Source of the DNA: Nelumbo lutea
Taxonomy: Eukaryota > Streptophyta > Magnoliopsida > Proteales > Nelumbonaceae
Length of the DNA: 64,000 nt
Assembly: GCA_022828595.1 (NCBI GenBank)
Contig: JAKGHH010000007.1
Location: 41,897,973 to 41,961,972, forward strand
Direction: 5' to 3'
The notes beneath the pieces were generated by a model. The model saw only the letters and a program-made list of their open reading frames with translations. It searched no databases and was not told the DNA's origin. Both the position numbers and the translations under genes were made by a program. This document shows, piece after piece, positions 33,390 through 43,725 of the stretch; positions within the stretch are counted from its first letter, which is position 1, and every line of letters begins with the position of its first letter.

Positions 33390-33446
33390 ATTATTTCCCC
33401 CTTTAGCCGAAAGCTGACCTTTCCCCTTCCTGGCTTACGCAATGAT

Positions 33447-34420
33447 AGGCCCCACCTCCTGCTTTCAAAAAGATGACTGATAAAGAGATGCAGCAGAAAC
33501 GTGCAAAGGGTCTATGCTTCCATTGCGACGAGAAATACAGTCTGGGACATCGTTGTGCTCAGAAATCACTTCAGGTTTTATGGGTTCAAGATGATGTGGA
33601 GGAAATTCCTTCTAATGCGTCTAATCTGGACAGCACCTCCGGGGACACTGAAATTGCTCCAGCTCCAGAATCAGTCGTGCTTTGTGTTTCGTCTCTTGTT
33701 GGATTGTGTGCGGCCAATTCCCTTAAGGTGCGTGGACGCGTTTTGTCACGTGAAGTGGTCATATTGGTAGACTCGGGTGCATCCCACAACTTTATCTCCG
33801 AAGCTTTAGTGGAAGAATTGAAATTACCCTGCACTCCTACACACGAGTTTGGAGTTCAGATGGGGAATGGCGATGAGGTGAGAACTTCTGGAGTCTGTCG
33901 TCAGGTTTGCCTCAACTTACCCGAATTGGATGTCATTGCTGATTTCTTTCCTTTAAAGTTGGGCTCTACGGATGTCATTCTTGGTTTTCCTTGGTTAGCA
34001 TCCCTCGGGGACTCAGCGATGAATTGGGGCAACATGTCTATGAAGCTCAATTTGGGAGGTGTCCGTGTGAAATTGCAGGGCGACTCTTCTCTCTATTCTT
34101 CTCAGGTATCTTTGCACGCTATGATGCGTAACTTACAACATGAGGGACAAGGGGTTTTGTCAGAACTAAAACAATTGCAGGTAGTGGATTCTTCGTTGAA
34201 CTCTGTCTTGCCTACATCCCCGCCAATTTCCGCTTTACTAGATGAGTTCAAAGATGTTTTTGATATGCCTACGGGCTTACCCCCTACACGGGCTACGAAG
34301 CATGCTATTGTCTTGCAAGAGGGCACTTCCCCTATCTCTGTTCGTCCTTACAGATACCCTCAGTTCCAGAAAGATGAAATTGAATGCCTTGTTTCTGAGA
34401 TGCTGGCTACGAGTATTATT
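33447..34420 (+). pseudogene. Chromovirus gag end and protease
   Basis: It begins inside gag (PPPAFKKMTDKEMQQKRAKG) with a zinc knuckle CFHCDEKYSLGHRC at about 33514-33555. Protease has the active site VILVDSGASHNFIS near 33760-33800 and DVILGFPWLASLG near 33970-34010. It ends at RYPQFQKDEIECLV and a TAG at 34421-34423. The open stretch is 316 residues long, so protease itself is undamaged; the gag N-terminus is missing on this strand. Confidence 0.88.
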
Positions 34421-34423
34421 TAG

Positions 34424-35288
34424 CCAAGTACAAGCCCCTACTCGAACCCGGTCCTTTTAGTCAAGAAAAAAGATGGAAGTTGGCATTTTTGTGTGGATTA
34501 CAGAGCCCTTAACCGTGATACAGTTCCGAATAAATTCCCTATTCCAGTTATCAAAGAACTTCTCGATGAGCTTCATGGTGCTTCTATTTTCAGCAAAATT
34601 GATCTCAAATCGGGCTACCATCAGATTCGGGTCCGCAGTGAGGATATTCCCAAGACTGCATTTCGCACCCACGAGGGCCATTACGAATTCCTTGTCATGC
34701 CCTTCGGTCTCACCAATGCGCCCTCGACTTTCCAGTCATTAATGAATATTGTCTTCCATGATTTACTCTATTGCTTTGTGCTAGTATTTTTTTATGATAT
34801 TCTGGTTTACAGTGCTTCCGAAGCTACCCATTTGGATCATCTTCGACAAGTCTTCTCTGTGTTGCGCGCCCACCGTCTCTTTGCCAACTCAAAGAAATGT
34901 ATCTTTGCTCAGCCTAGCATTGAATACCTGGGTCATATTATTAGTGCGGCTGGTGTTTCTGTTGATCCTTCTAAAATCCAGGCCATGGTTGATTGGCCTC
35001 AACCATCTTCACTTAAAGCTCTTCGCGGTTTTCTGGGACTAACAGGCTATTATCGCCGTTTTGTGCATAACTACAATAAAATAGCGTGGCCATTGACGCA
35101 GCAGCTTAAAAAGAACGCCTTCTCATGGAATGTGGAAGCTAAGAATGCATTTCAAGAGTTGAAACGGGCTATGACGACCGTACCTGTGTTGGCCCTTCCG
35201 GATTTTTCCCAACCCTTCTTGATCGAGACAGATGCATCCAGTGTAGGTCTCAGTGCAGTATTAATGCAGAATAATCGACCAATCTGTC
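34424..35288 (+). pseudogene. Chromovirus reverse transcriptase
   Basis: [52 protein letters not shown] and [12 protein letters not shown], where the catalytic FxDD reads FYDI so one Asp is Tyr. [18 protein letters not shown] thumb and [13 protein letters not shown] (RNase H start) follow. A deletion and frame change at about 35284 removes the AYFS-type stretch. Confidence 0.88.
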
Positions 35289-35289
35289 T

Positions 35290-36229
35290 ACGAGCGGGAA
35301 TTAATGGCTATTGTCTTTGCCATTAAAAAACGGCACCCCTATCTTCTTGGAAGACGCTTTATTGTTTGTACCGACCAGCGTAGTCGTAAGTATCTATTGG
35401 AGCAGTGGGTTGTCGAAGGTGAGCATCATAAGTGGCTCCTTAAGCTTATGAATTATGATTTTGAGATTCAGTACAAACCAGGTACTAATAATACCGTGCC
35501 TATTTTTCTTGATTTTGATGACCTTAAGGAGCAAGTTGATGTTGATCCTTTTCTGTCCAACATTAAGCATGCCATTCAGCATGATCCGACTGCCTATCCC
35601 ACCTACTTTTTAGTTGGAGATCACCTTCGTTATCATGGTAAACTGGTTCTGCCAGCTTCTTCCCCATTTATTCCCCTCTTACTTAAAGAGTTTCATCCTG
35701 GAGTTGTGGGGGGTCACGCTGGTATCCACTGGACATATCGGCGAATAGCAGCTGAATTTTACTGGCGGGGGATACAGCGTTTTGTCCAGGAGTTTGTGCA
35801 GGCCTATGATGTGTGTCAACACAGTAAATATGAAGCCATGTCCCCTGCTGGCCTCTTACAACCTTTACCCGTTCCTGAACAGATATGGGAGGATATTGCT
35901 ATGGACTTTATTGAGGCTCTTCCTAAGTCGAAGGGATTTGATACAATTATGGTGGTGGTCGACCGTCTCTCCAAGTATGCCCATTTTATCCCTCTCAGTC
36001 ATCCTTTCTCAGCTCTCACGGTTGCTCAGGCCTTCTTGCACAACATAGTCCATTTACATGGCATTCCCCAATCAATTGTGTCTGATCGTGATAAAATCTT
36101 TGAGTTTCTTTTGGCGCGAACTTTTTACCCTACAAGGTTCAGAATTGCGTCGTAGTTCAGCTTACCATCCTCAGACGGATGGACAGTCGGAGGTGGTTAA
36201 ATGTTGTTTAGAGACTTATTTGCAATGCT
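35290..36229 (+). pseudogene. Chromovirus RNase H end and integrase core
   Basis: [20 protein letters not shown], then CTDQRSRKYLLEQ; after YKPGTNNTV the usual ADALSR-containing linker is deleted. Integrase: GGHAGIHWTYRRIAAEFYW (HHCC region), IAMDFIEALPKS (Asp), SIVSDRDKIF (Asp), then a frameshift at about 36090 and SSAYHPQTDGQSEVVKCCLE (Glu). The catalytic triad residues survive, but the frame is broken twice. Confidence 0.85.
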
Positions 36230-37042
36230 TTGCGGCCGGCTGATTCCCCCTCCCGCTGGTCTTCTTGGATACCGTGGGCAGAATACAGCTATAATACCTC
36301 TTTTCACACTGCTGTTGGCATGACACCTTTCAAGGTGGTTTATGGGCACAATCCTCCTCCATTAATCCGCTATGAGCTTGGCTCTACGGCTAATGCTGAT
36401 GTTGAAGCTGTTCTCCTTCAGCAAGACGCTATACTTAGGGAGTTGCGTGCTCATCTACACTATGCACAACAAAAGATGAAAGACTCAACTGATGTGAACC
36501 GACGTGATGTGAATTTTGATGTTGGGGATGTGGTGTACGTGCGAGTGCGACCTTATCGCCAGCAGTCTCTAGCTCGCCGAGTCAATGAAAAGCTTGCCCC
36601 TCGTTTTTATGGACCATTTGCTATTGAGGAAAGAATTGGCATTGTCGCTTATAAACTTCAACTTCCTCCAGATGCAAGGGTTCACCCAGTTTTTCATGTC
36701 TCGCAACTCAAGAAGGCGATTGGCAATCATATCTCTTCTCCCGTGATTCCTTCCACTCTGTCGGCTGATATGGAAATGCTTGTGGAACCTACGGCCGTTA
36801 AAGGGGTGCATCCATCCACTATAACTGGAGTTACTGGTTCGGAAGTGCTTATCCATTGGCAGGACTTGCCTGATTTTGAAGATTCGTGGGAGCCTTTTGA
36901 CTTACTTCGAGACCAATTTCCTCATTTTAACCTTGAGGACAAGGTTAGACTTTGGGCGGCGGGTAATGATAGGCCCCCAATTAACTTTACGTATGCCAAG
37001 AAGGGGAAAGGTCAGCTTTCGGCTAAAGGGGGAAATAATTGA
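36230..37042 (+). pseudogene. Chromovirus integrase C-terminus and chromodomain
   Basis: WAEYSYNTSFHTAVGMTPF, FDVGDVVYVRVRPYRQQS, FYGPFAIEERIGIVAYKLQL and VFHVSQLKKAIG lead to a chromodomain-type end VLIHWQDLPDFEDSWEPFDL and FPHFNLEDKV. The chromodomain targets insertion to marked chromatin in chromoviruses. This 270-residue piece is open to its stop; a frame change separates it from the core. The reading frame overlaps the first bases of the LTR. Confidence 0.88.
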
Positions 37043-37401
37043 ACATGGGGACAATTATGGCTGGAAGGAATAAGGAGGGTCTTGAGGCATTTATAGCTAT
37101 GTCAGTTAGGAATAAGAAGAGTGTGGGCATTTATAACTTGGCCAGCTGGGCATTTATTGAGGGAGTCAGTTATGCTGTAAGAAGAGTATAAGAAGGGGCT
37201 TTGGGGGATGGGGGAGGTAGGCTTTTGTTGAGTGAAGAATACTGTGAATGATTGGGAGAGCCGGCAGTCTCTCAAAGAACCGACCAACTGTTACTGTTCT
37301 TCCTTTCTTCTGAATGAATACCAGTTTCTTTGCTGATATTTGAGTTGTGTGAATTCTGCTGCGAGTCTGAGAATTGTGTGTAAAGTTTCTGGGACCTAAC
37401 A
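37040..37401 (+). mobile_element. 3' LTR of the chromovirus
   Basis: It starts TGAACATGGGGAC after the tract GGCTAAAGGGGGAAATAAT and ends GGACCTAACA. 362 bp, same length as the inverted copy. Confidence 0.9.
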
Positions 37402-37660
37402 GGTTCCCACTAGTAACTTATCTGAACTCTGGTAATACAAGAATCTAAACTGCAACAGATTTGCTAACAGCCACCACCGTCCTTTCAGATGATCAAGCTT
37501 CATTCTTATATCAAAAGACTCCAGTTTCAAAATTTGCAACAGCGCCACATCTGGATTTTGATTTCTCATAATGTTCCTAACTACCTTTTTCCTCCTTTCA
37601 TCTCTTAGGCCCCTTACAATAAATAAAGCCAGCTTCATCTTCAAGTTCAACCTCCAAAAC
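37402..37660 (-). pseudogene. L1-type LINE endonuclease fragment
   Basis: The minus strand reads MKLALFIVRGLRDERRKKVV, then RNQNPDVALLQ and KLESFDIRM, the N-terminus of L1 ORF2 (family pattern WNVRGL...DVVxLQETK). It breaks near the chromovirus LTR. Only about 80 residues remain. Confidence 0.65.
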
Positions 37661-37802
37661 TCACTTCCCCTCTATTCCTCATCAATAATTCCTTCATCCG
37701 TCTCCTCCCCTTCCTCCCATACCTCACCTCCTTCCCCATTATCTTTCTTTCTATACTGTCCCCCACTTAAAGAGAGGTTTAAGGATGGAGTAGAGCTCTC
37801 TC

Positions 37803-38506
37803 CATAGTTTTCAAGGCATCAAGGCAAGGCTAGGCAACAGGGGAGCACCTTCTCACCAGAAAAACTTTGGTTGTTTGTAAAAAACAGCCAGGGCTGTTTT
37901 AGGAGCCTGCTACGAATGGCATCTCATAATGAGTGTGTGTAAAATAGTATTTACACTCAATACTTTTTTAGTTGAAAAGACAAATGAGGACCTGAATTAG
38001 CTAATGTGTCATGTGTAGAGGCTCCCAAAACAGCCCAGGCTGTTTTTTCCAAACAGCCAAAGTGATCTCCCTTCTCACCTAGCTGCCTAGGCAATGAATT
38101 CTTTAAATATAAATCATGAATTCTAGGGTAGTTCCCCTAGGTCCATGAGAAGAAATTCAAAATATAGGGGCTAAGCCCCTGTTTTTAGTCATAGGAAAAG
38201 AAAAGGAAAGGTGGAAGAAGAATGTATTTATTGGACAAAATTTTAAGTTCCTGGTTTATTGGTTCAAATTATTATGTCTTTGAGGGTTCAAGACAGTAAA
38301 TACCAACATGTGTGTTGATTGAACCCTAACAAATAAGAAAACAATAAAATGAAGCTAGTACATAAACCCACAAAAGGAATATTTTAGTTTAATAATGTCT
38401 ATTTTACTATTTTATTTTCAAAAAACTAATATAAGTATTTCATGGAACCATGTACTTGATGCAACCCTCCACAAGTGCCTTGTTGCCTAGGCATTTCCTT
38501 GACAAA
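37803..38506. mobile_element. Older hAT-like MITE hosting another MITE
   Basis: The left end CATAGTTTTCAAGGCATCAAGG matches MITE 2 at 38844. The right end near 38480-38506 (TTGCCTAGGCATTTCCTTGAC) is a decayed mirror. No target duplication can be seen, so the right boundary is approximate. A Mutator-type MITE lies inside. Confidence 0.45.
37858..38069. mobile_element. Mutator-type MITE inside the hAT-like MITE
   Basis: 212 bp with long inverted repeats: ACTTTGGTTGTTTGTAAAAA at the left mirrors TTTTTTCCAAACAGCCAAAGT at the right, extending over about 44 bp with few mismatches. Flanks CCTTCTCACC (37848-37857 and 38070-38079) form a 9-10-bp target duplication, the Mutator signature. Non-coding. 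Confidence 0.8.
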
Positions 38507-38835
38507 GACAAGTGGCATCCCCTTCATAGGACACCTTATAAGTTTAAGCAGGCCTTTCTTAACTCGCATAAACTGTTTTAGGACTTATACCCATTTTAAT
38601 GGGCTCTACTACAGGCCCCTTACATGTTCAATGAATTGTATTGGAGCCCAACCACCGTTTAAATTAATTTCGGGCCTGCAACCCACTTATGTGGATTCTA
38701 CTATAGGCTCACAAAATATTTCAGCACAATTGGACAATTGGGCCTACACAATTGGTCTAAAAAGAGACTTAGATAAGCTATGATTCAGAGTGGATAATAA
38801 CATGCTCCCTGTCCAACCATACTTTGAGGCTTCAA
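38507..38835. other. No recognised gene
   Basis: About 330 bp between MITEs without motif. The open frame 38475-38783 is not supported. Confidence 0.4.
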
Positions 38836-38843
38836 CACCCAAC

Positions 38844-39627
38844 CATAGTTTTCAAGGCGTCTAGGCGATTCTGGGCGACACGGGGGCGCCTAGTCGCTTA
38901 AAAATTTTATAATATGAAAAACTGACTTTTGGCTAGTTTCCTAGTTTTATATACCACTCAGCATGTATGTTAATTGAAAATTAGTAATTCTCTTTATTAA
39001 GAACATTAAATTTCCTCTAAAAATGTGGCAAATCATCACACCTAAAAGATAAAATCTTTTACATATATTAATTTCATTATTTTCAAAAATAATACTACGA
39101 TAAAAGTATTTAATAGAGCAAATTCATATTAATTAGCAGCTAAGTTATTAACTTTATATGATAAATATTCAAGATGGAAAGTAAAATAGAAAAAAAAAAA
39201 AAAACAAGGATGGAGTTTCTGTTTTATTTAATTAGAGAGAGAATTGAAAAAAAGGACTTATTATTCTAATTGATTCTTTCCCCTTTCTTTTCTTTTCTTT
39301 CTTTCTTTCTTTCTTTTTCTCTTCTCAAAACCCTTTGATCTTTTAAATTTCAATAGTAAAACATTAAAACAAAATATAATTGATATATATAGCACATAAA
39401 AAAATGTATTAGCACATACATTAATAAGATAGAGCAATACAAATGATATTATGAAAGGTGCCCGCCTTGTCATTTTTGTCACCTAGGCGGGCGCTTAATT
39501 GCCTAGGCAGGTGCCTAGTCTCCTAGAAGGGCGCCTAGCTGCTAAAAGTCAAGGCGTTTGGGCAAGGTGCCCAGCCAAGGGCACCTAGTCGCCTAGGCGA
39601 CACCTAGGCAACGCCTTGACAACTATG
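38844..39627. mobile_element. hAT-type MITE 2
   Basis: 784 bp with ends CATAGTTTTCAAGGCGT and ACGCCTTGACAACTATG, flanked by a perfect 8-bp target duplication CACCCAAC (38836-38843 and 39628-39635). The termini are packed with GGCGCCTAGG-like words around an AT-rich core and a (CTTT)n tract at about 39285-39320. No transposase. Confidence 0.9.
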
Positions 39628-39635
39628 CACCCAAC

Positions 39636-40303
39636 ATTCCTTATTTTGGGTACACATCATCTGTTTCTTTCATAGAACGAAAATTTCAAGGAGCTAGACA
39701 TACTATCCATTCCTGCTTGCCTTTCTCTCCACTCTGCAATCCCTATTTTTGCTTCTAATTTCATTTTTCTATTGCAGCTTCTTGTTTCATAGATGACTCC
39801 ATCGGTGAATCCTTTGAGCCTGACCATACTTGTCCCTCCATCAGGACAGCACCCTTCCTCAGATCCCTTATTTTCTGTGTCACAATTGCTGGCACCATTC
39901 TCCTCCCTGATAAATTTCTTTGTTTCCAACTCTCATGTCTTCTGCGACTTTGTTGAAGGTTCAAATACCATTCCCAGACAAGATAGCATTTGGAACTGGT
40001 CATCATGACCTAGCCATGATAGATTTGAAAATTTGTGTTCAAAATTTTGAAACTGATAGATTTAAAATTCAATTATGGTTTAGATAGGCATGTTCTAAGA
40101 GGAAAATTAATGTTATTAGTTAAGAGCATTGCTATATTTTCAATTTATGTGATGCTGGTTGGAAAATGAAACTAGGGAACTGACCAGAGATTACGGTTTT
40201 GTTCCTTGTAAAATTCTATTGTATAGGTTCCTAGGCATTCAACTCACCTAGAATTGCTTATCTGGCTTGACAATTATAAAATAGTCTGATATTAAAAAAA
40301 TAC
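39636..40303. other. No recognised gene
   Basis: Mixed-composition sequence, possibly part of the YchF downstream intron. Open frames (39657-39929, 39793-40008) show no family motif. Confidence 0.4.
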
Positions 40304-40985
40304 TCAATGAGGTTGGGCCTTGGCATAACAGTTGGGATTGGCCACATGAATACTGTTTTTCCATTCCGTTCTGTTCAGTGACCTATCCATTATTACATTA
40401 TGAGTGCTTAAATCATTTCTCATTGCTTCCACCCAAGCCCTTTTTGGTCTGCCCCTAGCTCTTCTAGCCCCTTCAACTTGTAACATAGCACTTTTCCTAA
40501 CAAATGCCGTAGATGGTCTTTTATGCACGTGACCAACCATATTTCTCTACTTTTGGTAATAAATAGAAAAAGAAGATTCATTGATAAATAAAATAGTATA
40601 TCAATGAGGTAATGAGAAGTTACCACACATTACAAGAACAGCATTTCTCCAACTTTCATCTAGGTTCCTTAGTATGACTTCATTTCATCCATCTAAGCAT
40701 TTGCATTTCTGTCAAATTCATTTTTTCAACATGTTCTTTCTTAACTGCCCAACACCTTGCCCCATACAACATAGCTTGCCTTACAATTGTTTCATAGATT
40801 TTTCCTCTTAGCTAAAGTGGTATTCTCCTACCATATAAGACTCCTGATGCACCCCTCCAATTCGCCCATCCTAGTCTAATTTTATGGATGACATCCTCCT
40901 CAATCTCTCTTTCATTATGAACTATTCAACCAAGGTAACGGAGTTCACACATTGACTTATCTCTTGGTCACATGTGAATATTAAT
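40304..40985 (-). pseudogene. RTE-type LINE reverse transcriptase end
   Basis: The minus strand gives HKIRLGWANWRGASGVLYG, LRGKIYETIVRQAMLYGARC and HVEKMNLTEMQMLRWM, then MVGHVHKRPSTAF and RRARGRPKRAWVEAMRNDL. This is the C-terminal region of plant RTE-clade LINE polymerase (patterns YG.ECWAVK..., MLRWM.GHTR, GRGRPKKTW). It has stops, a small insertion near 40545-40640, and no 5' part. It lies in the intron after the YchF exon at 41098. Confidence 0.8.
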
Positions 40986-41097
40986 TATGCATAGCATTTG
41001 CTTTGGAGGAGTGTCCTTGGAGGAAAACAAGCAAGTGATTAAATAGATAGTAAGTCTGCATTTGAGAATGTAAGGTAACAATAGGACACCAACTCAC

Positions 41098-41157
41098 AAG
41101 TCCTTTCTCTCTTGCAGCTGCAAATGAACCTGCTGCAACAAAATCATCATAAGCAAC
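41098..41157 (-). CDS. YchF: YchF-type GTPase exon, downstream of the giant intron
   Basis: A 60-bp exon coding 20 residues, VAYDDFVAAGSFAAAREKGL, with acceptor ...CACAG and donor GTGAGT on the minus strand. It matches the TGS-domain part of bacterial/organelle-type YchF (family pattern V.AYDDF...A...AREKG). It continues in phase 0 from the exon at 60337-60407. The following exon (ending in the FRFNV-type C-terminus) was not found downstream in the window. YchF proteins bind ATP/GTP and associate with ribosomes; this plant form is probably plastid or mitochondrial, but the targeting region is outside. Confidence 0.87.
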
Positions 41158-41782
41158 CTGTGAACATGCAAAAATTAAAAACTGCATGTCAAAAATATTT
41201 TAGGGTAGGAAGCGATTGCAGAATCAAGAAACCAAACTCCAAGAGTCAATCCCTTACACGATGTATTCTATACATTATTTAACTTTGCTGGCTTAAAGGT
41301 GCTAACACCAAATAGCTGGAACCAGGTTTCAAGAATTAATTGGACAGTTGAACATTTTTTCTTGCAAATAATAAACTGGCAAAACAATTGTAGCATACTA
41401 TTGAACACAAGAAAGGATGTCTAGGTGGATTCTTTAAGGTTTCTAGCAATTACAAGGCCAATGGGATAACTAAATAAAATATATAAAAACTACAAAGCTG
41501 CTCAAACTTTGAAACATTTTGGGTTCAAATATGCTTCCATCAAGTTGCACTATATTTCTCAATGGATCATATTTTCAGCCCAAATCTCTATCCTTTCACT
41601 GCAAAAAAGCATGTTAAAGTCTGGAAGGAAACCAATTTTTTGCATTGCAGCCACTTCCCTAAAGAGAAGCTTTTGTTAAGTTCACCATTTGCCACTAGTG
41701 GGAAGATATTCAGCCATATGAGATCAAATGTCAGTCTTTTGCAGACCACCAATAAATTTTATTTGAAGATAGATAAGGAATG

Positions 41783-42066
41783 TCTTGACAGTGTAACCGG
41801 CCAGAGATAAGAGGAAGAGGAGAGGAGAAGAGAAGAAGAAGAGAAGAGAGGAGAGAAGAGAGAAGGTTTGCAAATGTAACAGTACTGGCGGCGCCAGTGT
41901 TTATTTTACTATATATAGGGTGACAGAAATAACAAGGGAAAAGACCCTTGTGCCCCTGAGTACAATAACAGACATAACAGAAATAAAAAAACGAAATAAA
42001 AAACACTTTAATTAGCCAAACAGGCCATAACATCTGCAACTAAGTTATTTTAACATTATTCTAACA
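41783..42066 (-). mobile_element. 3' LTR of copia F
   Basis: On plus it starts TCTTGACAGTGTAACC and ends TTCTAACA. The outer TCT is shared with the other LTR, so the element's 3' terminus (minus) is ...CAAGA rather than CA. The (GAGAGGAGA)-rich stretch near 41815-41865 is present in both LTRs. Confidence 0.9.
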
Positions 42067-42713
42067 CTTCCCCTCAAGTTGGAGCATAGATGTCAATCAT
42101 GCCCAACTTGTCACACAAATCTTTGTGCTGCACATGATGAAGACCTTTGGTGAAGATATCTACAAGTTGCTCTTCCGAGTGTTTCTCCACTTTCAAGTTT
42201 CTCTCTGATAAAATGCTTGTCCACTTCAATCCTATCATGCAGAACTGGATTAGTAGCAATATTGATGGCAGCTTTATTGTCACAGTAGAGTGACGTAGGA
42301 TTGCTTACTGTGAAACCCAGTTCACCTAACAGATTTCTTATCCACATGATTTCCGCAAACCCATGAGCCATCGCTCTATACTCTGCTTCAACACTGGATC
42401 TAGCCACCACACCTTGTTTTTTGCTTCTCTACATGACAATGTTTCCTCCTACAAAGGCACAACAGCCACTGGTAGACTTTCGGTCATTGACTACTCCTGC
42501 CCAATCTGCATCAGTATATACTTCCACTTTTAAGTGACTGTGTTTCTGGAACAACAAACCAACTTCGGGAAACTTCTTGAGATATCTCAAGATCCTCTCT
42601 GCAGCCTCAAAGTGAGTTGTCCTCGAGCTGTGCATGAATTGACTAAGGACACACATCGCATAGGCAATATCAGGCATGATCATAGACAAATACAGAAGTC
42701 CCCCCACGAGTCT
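42067..42713 (-). pseudogene. Copia F RNase H
   Basis: GGLLYLSMIMPDIAYAMCVL, VYTDADWAGVVNDRKSTSGC, a TAG at 42426-42424 (normally Trp), VARSSVEAEYRAMAHGFAEI, LYCDNKAAINIATNP and HFIREKLESGE. A frameshift near 42190 follows, then EEQLVDIFTKGLHHV and MIDIYAPT to the natural stop, after which comes the tract CTTGAGGGGAAG. Confidence 0.88.
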
Positions 42714-43725
42714 CTAGAACATCTTTTCATCTTTCAAAAACTCTCCCTGACCGTCTCCCAGATGGTGATTAGGTTCAATAGGTGAATTAGATGGTTTTAC
42801 CCCCAACTTGCTTGTATCTTCTAGTAGATCTAGTACATACTTCCGTTGGGAAATAAAGATGCCCTTGTGAGAGCGGGCAACTTCAATTCCAAGAAAGTAT
42901 CGTAAGGGGCCTAGATCCTTCACCTCAAATTTAGTGGCTAAGAATTTTTTTAGTCTCTGGATTTCAGCCTCCCAATCTCCTGTGATCACTATGTCATCCA
43001 CATACACAATAAGAGCTGCAATTTTACCTTCACCTCTTTTTACAAACAGGGTATGATCTGACTGGCATTGTTTGAATCCCATCTGTTGGACTGCTAAATG
43101 GAACTTACTAAACCAAGCCCGAGGTGATTGTTTCAACCCATATAGGGACTTTTTTAACCTGCACACCTTTTGTTCACTGCCTTTGGCACAGAACCCTGGG
43201 GGTTGGGTCATGTACACTTCCTCTTCCAAGTCACCATTCAAGAAGGCATTCTTGATGTCCAATTGGTGAAGATCCCAGTCAAGATTTGCTGCCAAGGAAA
43301 GGAGAATCCGGATAGAGTTCATCTTCGCTACTGGAGCAAAAGTCTCTGCATAGTCCACTCCATATACCTGTGTGAAGCCTCTTGCTACCAGTCTAGCCTT
43401 GTACCTTTCAATAATTCCATCAGCTTTGTGTTTCACTGTGAACACCCACATGCACCCCATTGGTTCCTTTCCCTCAGGAAGATCTACCAACTCCTAAGTA
43501 CCATTTTTGTGTAAGGCATCAATTTCTTCCTGCATTGCATCTGTCCATTCAGGTTTTGACAAAGCTTCTGCCACGGTCTTAGGGATGGGGACACTATCCA
43601 TAGAAGAGAGAAAGGCACGGTACGAAGGTGAAACATGCTCATAGGACACAAAGTTAGAGATAGGATGATTAGTGGTACAAGATCTAACACCATTTCTCTT
43701 AGCAATAGGAATATTAAGATCATTG
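42714..43725 (-). pseudogene. Copia F reverse transcriptase
   Basis: [74 protein letters not shown] and the intact catalytic IVYVDDIVITG (codons near 43003-42992), then KDLGPLRYFLGIEV. TAG stops lie at 43491-43493 (normally Trp) and just after KDEKMF (about 42711). The frame shifts by one relative to integrase near 43725. Confidence 0.9.

Larger units (their letters stand above)
32672..37401 (+). mobile_element. Gypsy chromovirus, rearranged
   Basis: From left: a plus-strand pol end, polypurine tract and LTR start (32672-32807); a minus-strand block of gag start, primer site, full LTR, tract and pol end (32811-33440); then plus-strand gag end, protease, RT, RNase H, integrase with chromodomain (33447-37035) and 3' LTR (37040-37401). 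The middle block looks like an inverted LTR junction. Both complete LTRs are 362 bp. Stops, frameshifts and a mutated RT site make it inactive. Confidence 0.82.
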
